From contig NC_057793.1 of NCBI RefSeq assembly GCF_014905175.1, forward strand, positions 1,426,001 to 1,490,000: 64,000 nt of DNA. Reading direction: 5' to 3'. The notes beneath the pieces were generated by a model, which searched no databases, was not told the origin of the DNA, and worked only from the letters and a program-made list of their open reading frames with translations. The translations under genes and the position numbers were made by a program. Shown here in pieces: positions 22,984 through 33,570 of the stretch (position 1 is its first letter; each line of letters begins with the position of its first letter). The DNA comes from Aphidius gifuensis. Its lineage: Eukaryota; Arthropoda; Insecta; Hymenoptera; Braconidae.

Positions 22984-24768
22984 CTAATAATAGAATTGAA
23001 CTGATGGCGACAATGATTCAAACGAACCAGGACGATTTTTATCGGAAGCATACACTGATATTGGATTTTTACGATGTTTTGTTAATTCAGATATTTCTTT
23101 TGCAAGTTCAAAACTTACATCTGTATTTACAAGATACAAACGCCTTAAATTTGGTAAATTTTTAACAAGTTCAGTCACTGATCTATCAGTGATTTTTGAG
23201 CAGTTTGATAACGTCAAACTTTCTAATTGGTTATTATGTAAATTTCGGATTGATTCATCAGTGATAAATTCATTTCGTTTTGTAAATTTACCATCTATCA
23301 AATTATTATTTAAAAAGAGCTGGAAGTCTTTTAATTGTTCCAAATTATTAACTGCAATTATACCACGATCTGTTAACTTTGTACCAGCTATACGTAACTC
23401 TTGTAAATTCTTAGCATTATTACAGAGATTAATTAAAAATTCATCCGTAATATCACAATCCCAATCAATAATTAAGGTTTCCAGAGTTTTTGAATTGCCA
23501 ATTGGATACATATTCATGTTGTCATGATACACTGAAATACTATCTAGCCAGTCTGGATGTAGATGTAGTTTGATCAGATTCTTCATTTCACCTATCGACT
23601 TGAGTACTGGTTGTGTAAGTTTAAATTTATATATTTCTAGATTTTCTAAAACAATTAATTGAGGAAATACCTGAAAAATAAATAATTTTATTAAAAATTA
23701 AATAAAATTTTTTATTGCGTTTTAAGTATTTTTTAAATAATATTTATTAAAAAATTAAACTTACCAAAGCCAATGAATCTGGTAAAAAAATCTCATTTGT
23801 ATCTAAACGAGATTCGACACATAAATATTTCAAGGTTTCACCAACTTGTTCTAATGAATTAACCAAAGTATCTGGTAGAGTTGAATTATCACATGCCCAT
23901 CTAATTCCCAGCCCTTCGAGATTAGACATATTAGAAAAAACATTTTCGAAATCTTCACTTTTTATTTCTTTGAAGCTTAACCGAAGTTGTCTAAGATTTG
24001 GACAATTATTGTTAATCAATGGCATTATATGAGAAACCTGGTATCTTTCTACACATAGGCAAGTTAGTTTGGGTCCACATAGATCAATTATATATTTTAA
24101 ATCATTTTGTTCGCAATTATTAGCAATATATGTTGTAAAGCTTGAAATAACAAATTTGTTATGGATATCTTCACATACTGAAAACATAATTAAATATTAT
24201 CATTTAGTATACAAAAAAGTTTAATAATTATTATAATGTTATATTTCCTTACTTTTTTTAAAACGCGTCGCAGAAATAAACATACCACGCGCCCGGATCT
24301 GGTCCATAAGCATTTTATGCTGTGCAATCAATTTTTCTTTTTCCTCATCATGTATCATGGAATAGATGGAACGTTGAAATTTTTGTTCGTCTTCATCATT
24401 ATCATTTTCTTTCATTGTACACAATATTGACTTACGTAGATATTGTTCGCGAACTGAATCGTGCTATAAAAAAAATAAATTTTTTATTCAATTTGATTAA
24501 CAATAAACAATCAACAAATAATAAAAGATTAATAATTAAAGAAGAGAAAAAAAAAAAATTTTTGATTTAAAAATTAATATAGGTGAGACTTTTGTACTTG
24601 ACAATAATAGTATGAAATAAAATAAACACTGATGTTAGTTTTGATACACACACACACGTTTATTTGGAGCACATGGCACAATTTAAAACTTACTTGTTCA
24701 TTCCGAATTGAAACGAACTGTTTAGTCCTTTCACTCGGGTTTAAAATATTCTTTTTACAGGCCTGCAT
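22984..24768 (-). CDS. Leucine-rich-repeat protein
   Basis: Four exons (24694-24768, 24253-24463, 23765-24177, 22984-23670) give 461 aa. Residues 1-95 are charged and helical, with no signal peptide and no convincing F-box. From about residue 110 on, leucine-rich repeats of the irregular AMN1/F-box-LRR type follow. Examples are CPNLRQLRLSFKEI, KTLETLIIDWDCDITDEFLINLC, AKNLQELRIAGTKLTDRGI, NQLESLTLSNCSKITDRSV and LPNLRRLYLVNTDVS. Such proteins often act as substrate adaptors of SCF ubiquitin ligases, but without an F-box that role is not supported here. A degenerate copy of exons 2-3 lies at 26275-26940. LRR genes are known to be expanded in some parasitoid wasps. Confidence 0.8.
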
Positions 24769-26059
24769 ATTTTATTTTCGGTTAATCTAAAAAAAAAAAA
24801 AAATTAATCTATGAATTATCTAACTACAATAATTAAATTCTGAAAATTTGATAAATTGATTGTACTTAATGTATTTACCTTTTTTTTCAATGCGCGTGAT
24901 AAAATAGTGTCTAACCTCTGCACAAATTTTTCAAATAGAAAAACCTATTTATTGTGTAGTAAAAAGCTATTTATTGTGTAGTAGTTTAATGAAAATTGCT
25001 TATTGCTATCTAATTAAACCATGTACATGAATCTTTATAAACTGATAATTAAATTTTGCCAGGGCGTATATAAACGTATATTTAACGTATAATTTATTAA
25101 TATATGATTTTTATATAACGCGTACAGTAGCACGATAGGCACGTTGTAACGTCGTCCAACGTTGTCGTTCACTATTTACAATTTACATCAATTTATTGCA
25201 ATTTATCTACTAAGGTGTAAACAGGTGTAAATGTGTAAATTGTAAAATCAGCAAGCGTATTGGTATACGGGGCATACGGAATACCAGCTGGTGCCCAATG
25301 AAGCAGGGGCCCAAAACGTTAGAGTTCGTTTGGGTTCGCTGGCTTCGTTGAATGGAAATTGTATGCTTTTCCAGATTTAAAATGACTTTTTGCTATCAGT
25401 TTGGTTGTATACTATTGATAAAAAAAAATTTGATTATTTTCATTATAAAAAGGAAGTCATTCCACTGACTTTTTATATGCAAATAATTTTGAGCAGTCCG
25501 GCTACTAGTTTTAATTTTTTTTTTGAAAGAATTATTTTTTTTTTTTCTAACAAATAAAAAAAATAAATAAATTTTAATATCTTTTTAATTTTGGTTGATG
25601 ATTTTAGTTGTTTTTAAATTTATATAAAGAATATAACAGATGTTTTTTTTTTATTAAAAAATTGTTAGTGTTAATTGATATATTCATTTGAAAAAATATA
25701 AATTCTTTTTCAAAAAAATTTACTATTTTATAATTTTCTTCTTTTAAAATTTTTTTGAGTAAACGATTAATAAATGACAAAAATAATTGTAAAAAAGAAA
25801 AAATAAAATTGTTTAAAAATTAAAAAAAAAAAAAACAAATTACGTTATAAAATTATTGAAATTTCTATTTTTAGATATTTTATTTTATGAATTTTTGATT
25901 AATTTATATTTAAGTCATCAAATAAAATTTGTGCTCGGGTCTCAATGAGATAAGAAATTGATATTTAAATTTTAATTTTACATGTGTAACACTTGAATTA
26001 ATATTTGTTCTTTAAATTAAAACAGCAAATTTATTTAAGCTCCAATAATTTGTCGAAAT
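24769..26059. other. Intergenic region with repeat debris
   Basis: Nothing coding. A 20-bp unit with CTATTTATTGTGTAGTA is repeated in tandem at about 24945-24985. The stretch 25110-25380 is less AT-rich (ACGGGGCATACGGAATACCAGCTGG and neighbours) and may be an old transposon remnant. A segment at 25925-26015 recurs at 26948-27040 with only a few differences. Confidence 0.4.
25925..26015. repeat. Direct repeat pair, first copy (second at 26948-27040)
   Basis: Both copies read AAATTTGTGCTCGGGTCTCA, then ATGAGATAAGAAATTGATAT and ACACTTGAATTAATATTTGT, in the same orientation about 1 kb apart. Confidence 0.75.
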
Positions 26060-26226
26060 CGTTATTGGCACCGATACGGGGAAATTTACGAGAAATACGG
26101 GGACATTTACGGGTTTCACACACTATGTAATCAGTCCTACACATACAATGGTGGCTATGTTTACCGTTTTTCCCTTAACCCGTATAAACGTCCCCGTAAA
26201 TTCCCCCGTATTGAGTGCCAATAGCG
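26060..26226. mobile_element. MITE-like foldback element, family 3 (copy 1)
   Basis: Inverted ends: CGTTATTGGCACCGATACGG then GGAAATTTACG on the left; CGTAAATTCCCCCGTATTGA then GTGCCAATAGCG on the right. Further inverted ACGGGGACATTTACGGG / AACGTCCCCGTAAA segments lie inside. The length is 167 bp. A diverged copy is at 50034-50150. Confidence 0.7.
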
Positions 26227-26274
26227 TTACCGTTAAATATTATCATTCGTATATTTGTAATTATACAAAAAATT

Positions 26275-26940
26275 TTAATAATTATATAATGTTATATTTT
26301 CTTACTTTTTCTAAAACGCTCCATGTAATTGCAATTATTAGCAATATATGTTGTAACAAATTTGAATAATTTGAAATAACAAATTTGTTATCGATATCTT
26401 CACATACTGAAAACATAGTTAAATATTATCATTAGTATTTTGGTAATTATACAAAAAATTTTAATAATTATATAATGGTATAAGTATATTTTCTTACTAT
26501 TTTGAAAACGTCTCATACAAATGAACATTCTACGCGCCTGAATCTGGTCCATAAGCGCATATATTAATTTTTTTCTTTTTTCCTCGTTTCTGTGCTATAA
26601 AAAAATAGTATATTTCGTTACAAGTGTCCAGGCAGAGATACAGATAAGCTAAATATCCTCTGATTGGGCTCATGTAACGAACTATATTTTTTGTCACTAG
26701 GGACAGTAGTAATCATATGTAAATTTCCAAAAAACGCACTACCCCTCCGACGCTTTGGAAATTCACACATTATTCCCACTGCCCTTGTGACATAAAGAAA
26801 TTTATTATTCAATTTGATTAACAATAAACAATCAACAAAAATAAATAAAAGATTAATAAAAGAAGAAGAAGAAGAAGAAGAAAAAAATAAATTTTTGATT
26901 TAAAAATAAATATAGGGCTTTGAGACTTTTGTACTTGACA
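26275..26940 (-). pseudogene. Degenerate copy of LRR gene exons 2-3
   Basis: Segments match the LRR gene: 26325-26425 to 24110-24190 (exon 3 start and acceptor), 26465-26600 to 24225-24350 (exon 2 end), and 26795-26940 to 24475-24610 (intron 1). Frameshifts and deletions abolish coding. A double-hairpin element (26614-26791) is inserted between the last two blocks. Confidence 0.75.
26614..26791. mobile_element. Double-hairpin foldback element in the LRR pseudogene
   Basis: Two adjacent hairpins. The first (26614-26681) pairs TTCGTTACAAGTGTCC with GGGCTCATGTAACGAA. The second (26692-26791) pairs TGTCACTAGGGACAGTAGTAAT then GTAAATTTCC with GGAAATTCAC then ATTATTCCCACTGCCCTTGT. The flanking sequence matches the uninterrupted intron of the intact LRR gene (24465-24500), so this is an insertion. 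Confidence 0.65.
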
Positions 26941-27133
26941 AATTAAATTAAATTTGTGCTCGGGTCTCAATGAGATAAGAAATTGATATTTAAATTTTAA
27001 TTTCACATATTTAACACTTGAATTAATATTTGTTCTATAAATATTCAGGAATTTAATTTATTTTATTATTGAATTTCAGTCTTTAATAAGCTCTAGGTCA
27101 TATTACTTTTACTGAATTAATATCATCTTGAAA

Positions 27134-27750
27134 ATGAATCAATTTTCAAGTGTTATATTTTTTTTATTAATAATTAAAGTAAGCTGTATTGTTGGTAAGT
27201 TTAAAAAATTATTTAACAATGTTGATTAAAAATTGTGTAAATTAAAATGTAAATAAATAAAAAAATTTTAATTATTACAATTAAATTGCAAATTAAATTC
27301 ATAAATGTTGTCGTTTAATTTAATAATTTAAATTTAAATAATTTTTGAGGACTGTATGATGAAAAATGGATAAAAGTACTTCTTCAAAATAATCCTGAAA
27401 ATGTGAGGGGTTGTGATATTACAATTGGAGACAATGAAAGAACATATATTGCTTATGACAAGTCAATTGATTTGAAAATTGACGACTGGATTAAATTTGA
27501 TGGTGATCAAGATAATAGCTGCTCATTTAAAGTATTTATTAATCGCAAAAAAGATTTTGTTGATGATAAAGTTTTAAATAAAAAATGGACAATCCGAGAA
27601 TGGTATTTACCTGCAGAGTGTAAAAATAAGGAACCTTATGAAATGGGGTGTGAAAGAAAATATAGAGATTATACTGTTTATATAAAACCAAAAGAATACC
27701 CAGAAAAATTGCACATGTTTTTTTCAAAAACTAAAATTATAGAAAATTAA
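27134..27750 (+). CDS. Small secreted protein, unknown family (member B)
   Basis: Two exons (27134-27194, 27350-27750) give 153 aa. Exon 1 is a signal peptide (MNQFSSVIFFLLIIKVSCIV) ending in phase 1, as in member A at 21807. The mature protein has the shared pattern VRGCDITIG, YDKSI, GDQDNSCSF, LNKKW, CKN, GC and YTVYI. The acceptor used (TTTTTGAG at 27349) is pyrimidine-poor for only a few bases but is the only one that keeps frame near the homologous start. Function unknown. Confidence 0.72.
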
Positions 27751-28376
27751 AAAATAAATATATAAACAACATAGTTAACAAAGTAATCATGAATTTTTTA
27801 TTTAGAATCCCTTTTTTTTTTTTTTAACCAAGTTATATTTTTAAATTTTTTATTATTTTTTCAGTTATCAAGATCAGTTTCTTAATTATTAACTTAAAAT
27901 TATTTGCTCATTATTTTTTTGTTTAATGCTCATTTAAATTAAAATAAATAAATTTTAAAAATAATAGTATTGATAATTTTTTAAATATTTTAAATCATAA
28001 AAAATAATTATTTCAGTGAAATAAAATTCTACATCGACAATTTTAAACCAAGGTTGTATAATACAATGACAATATATTGTCAATTTTTTATGATAAAAAT
28101 TATTATCACTGCCTGAAGAATGCAGTGATAAAAAATTATATTATTATATTATTTTTTTCACTGGAAAAAAAAAATATAATATAGAAAAAATGCGGAAAAA
28201 CATTAATTTTTTATATACTCTGCATGCAACAATAAAAATTCACATAAAAAAATGTTATCTGTTATCTTCCTTGTAAAGTTACCAACAAGTTGTTATATAT
28301 TTTCGATGAAAAAAATATTTTTGTTCACTATTGTAACGTTTTTTCGAAAGAACACAATACATGTTGAAAAATAAAA
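27751..28376. other. Intergenic region upstream of the 627-aa secreted protein
   Basis: No gene. Short stretches (about 28008-28052 and 28245-28270) resemble sequences at about 62545-62590 and 63088-63112, ahead of the paralogue at 63258. The upstream regions of the two genes are therefore related. Confidence 0.45.
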
Positions 28377-30401
28377 ATGAATATAATAATAATTATTATT
28401 GCTTTTTCAAGTATAATTATTGAAAATGCAAAAAGTCAATTTGATCAACTTGAAATACCAGTTGCTAATCAAAATTGTGAAAAACATAATCCCCCTGATA
28501 TTGTGTAAGTACAATATAATATTTTATTAAACTGATGTATTTTTCAAAAATAATCCAATTTCCATTTTCACATGAAAAATATTTTTCAATATAAAAATTT
28601 AAATATACATATTATTAACCAATTGTATTTAAATATAAATTCCAGATCAAACTTTGTATTCAATCCAACACTTAAACAAAGATCTTTATTTACAACAGCA
28701 ATAACTTTTTGGGATGATAAATTTATAAAATCAAAAATAAAAAGTATAAAATTTTCTCTAAAAATTTTTCAACTACCAATAACAAAACCCAAAAAACTTA
28801 TGTATAATATTTATCAAAATATTGAAAATTTAGAATTACCATCAACTCTCAAAGATGATCTCTTTTATGTTAGTGGTGCAATTGGAAAAGAATTATTTGA
28901 TTTTTTATCAGAAATACGTTCTTTATTAGAGGCATCAAATCACCATGAATTATTTGATGTTTATGTTGACAATATTCAATGGACAGATGCTGGAAAAATT
29001 GATAAAATAAATACCCTAAGAGCTGTTTTCACAAGTATCAATAATAAAAATGTATCATCTCAAAATATTGATTACAAATTTATATTTTTTGAAGCCTGCA
29101 AATATTGTGCACTAGAAATTATTGAAAAAATATGGGAAACATTTACAAATACAGACAAGCAAGATTTTATATATATGATACGTAATCCACGTGTATACAT
29201 GTATTATGATATTTATTCTTTAAATATATTTGATAAGGCAATTATATTATACTGGATTGAGACACACTTAGAATTCATCAATCCAATGGGTAGAAATATA
29301 AATTATCGTATGCAAATGATACGACATATGTTTCAAATACTTAAAACTGCTTTTTTAGTAACAAATATTGAAAGATTACAATATTTTTTTCTACAATTAA
29401 ATATGGATCAAAATGAAAAAGATGATTGTATTATAAATTTTTTATTACATCAGACTGAAAGTGTTATACTAATATCAGATGAAAATTTTGTATTTTTAAT
29501 GCAACAATTAAGCCAAGAAAAAAGAGTTAATTATTTACAAAATAATCGTGATTTTTCATTGGAACATTTGATTGATTCATGGCCATGGAGATATTTATAT
29601 TTTGAAGTGTTAGAAACAAGTCTAAAAAATTCACAAGCAACAACTATTGACTATGAAAATATACTGAAACAAATATTTGAAACAATTGACAATGAATATA
29701 ATGCATTTGGTAATTGTAAACAAGGAAGTTTATGGATGCTTGGAAAATTTTGGTCTGATTATAAAGATCATTTTAAGGCAGGACTTATCAAAACATGCTG
29801 GACATTGTCTTTTGATAAAATATTTAAATTTCGAACTGTTTCGATTATCGTTGCAAATTGGGATGTAAAATTAATTAGACCATTAACAACTCGAGTTGAA
29901 ATTCTCAAAGGACTAATTGATTGGGCTCATTTATTTTTGGTATTTGAGGAATTTAATTTGATGTATGAAATCAGTGAAAAAATTATGAAAACTCGAGAGC
30001 AAAAACGTCTTTTTTTGGAGGAAATTCCACTTGATGATATTTGCAATTATTTAATTATCAATGGTGATAGGTATGATGACATTGACAGTCTTATTGAATG
30101 GAAATACAGTGGTGTTAATCATCTTAAAGCAAAATTTAAAAAATCTATTAATTGGATTTCGATTGTTGAAAATATTGAGGCGACTGGATTTTCACATAGT
30201 ATTGTTGTTGATAAATTACGCTTACTATTTTATTGGCTTGATTTTTCAGAGCAGTCGACAGAGGTATTAGATAAATGCATTGATAAATATTTAGATAATA
30301 AATCTAAACCTGTTAATTGGGATAAATTTTATAAATGTATTAAAAGTGTCAATTCATATCTGCGTAAATTTAAATATATGATTGGTAGTCTGGCATTTTA
30401 A
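28377..30401 (+). CDS. Secreted helical protein, unknown family (627 aa)
   Basis: Two exons (28377-28504, 28646-30401) give 627 aa. Exon 1 codes for a signal peptide (MNIIIIIIAFSSIIIENAKS) and a short linker with one Cys. Exon 2 encodes a long, probably all-helical protein rich in Lys, Ile, Phe and Tyr, with no membrane segment after the signal. Recognisable stretches shared with the gene at 63258 are YVDNIQWTDAGKID, TLRAVFTSINNKN, FFEACKYCA and IGKELFDFLSEI. No known domain is recognised. The irregular helical pattern could be a degenerate helical-repeat fold, but that is a guess. The paralogue starts at 63258 with the same exon structure and phase (intron phase 2 just after the leader). Confidence 0.75.
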
Positions 30402-31052
30402 TAAATTATTTATATTTAAAAAAAAAAAATAAAAAAATAAATATTAAATCTATGGTGAATTTAAGATGAAAAAATTGTAATTTAATAATTCGAAATGTTA
30501 AAGAAATAAAATATAATAAAAATTTTAATTTAAAAATATAAAGTAAAATTTACAAATTCAATAAATCTAAATGTTAATAAAAATATAATAAATATTCAAT
30601 TTAAAAATATAAATTTGTTAATTTTATTCTTTTTCTATTAATATATTTTAAAAAAACTCGCGCTTTTTCATGATTCCTTTTTTACCGATTGAAAAAAAAA
30701 CCTATCCTTACCTGTATTATTTATATTTCCGCGCTTTTTTCCTTGTCCATGTGAGTGGCTGTACAAGTGTGCAACAGTTGTTGTTTATTGTTTTGTTGAC
30801 AAACTAAATAAATTCACAACAACAACTGGATTTATTAATAAAAAATTTAGCATTTTCTATAGTTCAATTGTTCAATCAAATTAATTATAATCTTCAAAAC
30901 AATACAATTTTGTTGATGTGAAATAAAAATAACTGGTATTAATTGTTATTGTGAGTATAAAATTTCATTGACAATAAACAATAATAAACAATAAATAATT
31001 AATTCGTCATTAATTGTCTTTTTTGGGTTTAGATATAAAGTTCAATACAAAA
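30402..31052. promoter_or_regulatory. PRIM2 upstream region
   Basis: Probable 3' flank of the preceding gene (to about 30640) and then the PRIM2 promoter. A pair TTGTGAGTAT (about 30947) and TTTGGGTTTAG (ending 31032) could bound a 5' untranslated intron, placing the ATG at 31053 shortly after the acceptor. Confidence 0.4.
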
Positions 31053-32980
31053 ATGTTTTCACATAAGAAAACAGTAAAAATGTCAGTGGAGGAGAGATGC
31101 AATAAATTAAAAAAAGATTTTCCTCATGACATCCAGATGTACATCCAGGTACCAACAGACGTATTGGATCTCCAAGAGTTCAAACAATTAGCCATGGAGA
31201 GACGAGAAAGTAATAACTAAAATAAATTAATAAATATATAATTTATAAAATAAATTAACCATTATTATTTTCAGTTTTAAAAATGATTGAATTGCTGATG
31301 AATAGATCTGACTTGAAGACTCTGGAAGAAAGAAAAACTGCATTGTTAAGCTCAATGAGAAAAGATTCATACAATCATGCTGCTAAATTATTACAAGGTC
31401 TTGGCTGTGTTGCAAATACTGAATTTGAACTTGAAGCAAGACGTCGTGATGCATTGTCACATTTTGCAATAAGACTTGCATACTCACAAAATCCAGAGCT
31501 TAGAAAATGGATGACAACGATGGAAGTTGAATACATGAAAATGAGATTTCTAACATTGACAAAAGAAGGCACAACTGAATTATTTAAAATAAATGGATTT
31601 AATTATGAAATGGTACATTTAATTTAAATGATATTCAAACAAATAATATTACTATTAATAATTAAATTAATTCGATAGGTTACTGAAGAAGAAAAGGATC
31701 AACATCGTGATGTACTTTATAAATCAACAGCTAAAATACAAAACATTGATGGGATTGATTTTTATAAAGTGTCATTTAAAAAAGTAACTGATCTTGTTAA
31801 ATCAAGAAAAGTATTTATTAAAAAAGGAATGGCATGGATACCACAAACTGAATTGTCATATTTATTCATCAATCATTTCAAGGAACATTTAACAGATTCA
31901 TTTGAAAGTGCATTGCAAGATTTTTATGCTCTTCAAACAGATGAAAGAATATATGGATTTATCAAAAAATTGCCAATTGTATTTTCCAAAGATAATGTAT
32001 CATGGGACAATGCTGAAGATGTACCAATTGAAGCACTTGATGAGGTAAATTAATATTAAAAAAATTATCTTTCAAATTAAAAATATAATTAACATGATTG
32101 TTTGATTTTAGTTGTCAAAAACATCATATCCACTTTGTATGAGAACTCTTCATGAAGCCTTAAAAACTGATCATCATTTAAAAAATCATGGACGTGTACA
32201 GTATATACTATTTCTCAAAGGAATTGGTGTTAAACTTGAAAGTTCAATTCAATTTTGGCAAAATGAATTTACAAAATTAATGGATCTAAATAAATTTGAA
32301 AAGGAATATTTGTATCAAATTAAATTCATGTATGGCAAAGCTGGTGGTATGAAGAATTATACACCATTGGGTTGTTCAAAAATAATAAGCAATGGTCCTG
32401 GTGCTGGTGATTGTAATGGATGTCCATATAAACACATGGACAATGAAATGTTGAAGAAAAAATTGACAAGTTATGGATTATCAAGTTCAGGTATTTGATA
32501 TTTGTCATTACAAGTTAACAGCTTTATTTATATGGTACTTTTTGATAAATGGGATATTTATTTATTGATATTATTTTAGTTGTTTCTGAAATATCTGAAC
32601 TGGCTAAAACTGGACATCCACAAATAGCATGTGCCAAGTATTTCGAATTGACACATAGAGTTCCACCTGAACGTCCAATTATGCATCCAAATGGTTACTT
32701 CAAAGACAGTCGTAGTGTCATCACCAAAGCCACCACCACCGCCACCAACAACAATGGTAAATTTCAACAAAAAACAACAATAATTTACTGTCTAACAATA
32801 ATTTAATTTTTGTTAATAGATACACCAAGTGAATCATCACCAGCAAGAAAAATTTCAACACCAAAATACACACCTGTTAGAACATCAGTATTTTTATCAC
32901 GTAAAAAAGATGTTCAAGTTAAACCAATGGAAATTGAAGACTTGTTGAATGAAGATGATGATGCCTTTGATAATTTGTAA
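31053..32980 (+). CDS. PRIM2: DNA primase large subunit
   Basis: Six exons (31053-31209, 31275-31612, 31679-32044, 32112-32490, 32580-32756, 32820-32980) give 525 aa (human 509). The helical N-terminal domain is followed by the iron-sulfur C-terminal domain. Its four cluster cysteines are C296 (YPLCMRTLHEAL), C375 (PLGCSKI), C391 (CNGCPYKH) and C431 (QIACAKYFE), at the spacing of the human residues 287, 367, 384 and 424. With PRIM1 and DNA polymerase alpha it starts RNA primers at replication origins and on the lagging strand. The tail after residue 470 is low in complexity and acidic. RPA1 follows 590 bp downstream on the same strand. Confidence 0.95.
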
Positions 32981-33570
32981 TTAATTAGTTTTTTAAAAGT
33001 ACTTTCATGGTTTTTTTTTTTTTTTTTCTTTCTTCATACCTTGTAAACAATCAAGGATAAATAAATTATTTTTTTTATCTTGATAAAATGTTTTTTTTTT
33101 TGCATTATTTATATTCATTTTTTTTAGCCAACCAACAACATTTAAAATAGTTTAAAATACATTATTTTTGTTGATAAATTTTCAAACTTTTTTTTTTAAT
33201 TTAAATTATTATTTTTTGTTGCATTATTATTATAAATAATAATAAAAATAATAATGTGATATTGTTATTATTTTAATGGCGTTTGCCGCTAATTTTAACA
33301 TATTACCAACATAAAATAGTAAATTATTTTAGTGCGCAAGCGTATAAACATTAAACAAGTCTGATCGTGTTTTTTGTGTTAGCTTTTGTCAACTTGTTGT
33401 AAAATTTTCATAAATTTTCATTCATTGCAATTCATTGATTCATCCGTTTTGTTTCATTGCTTGCACAGCTATTGTTTGAGGTTGTCGTTATCTAAATTAT
33501 TCCCCAAAACCAATTAATCTTTAAATAATACGCAATTTAACTGATAAATTATCAATAAACAAAATTCAAG
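32981..33570. promoter_or_regulatory. PRIM2 3' flank and RPA1 promoter region
   Basis: T-rich 3' flank to about 33250. The last 250 bp, of more mixed composition, hold the RPA1 promoter and 5' leader. No TATA box is obvious. Confidence 0.4.
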
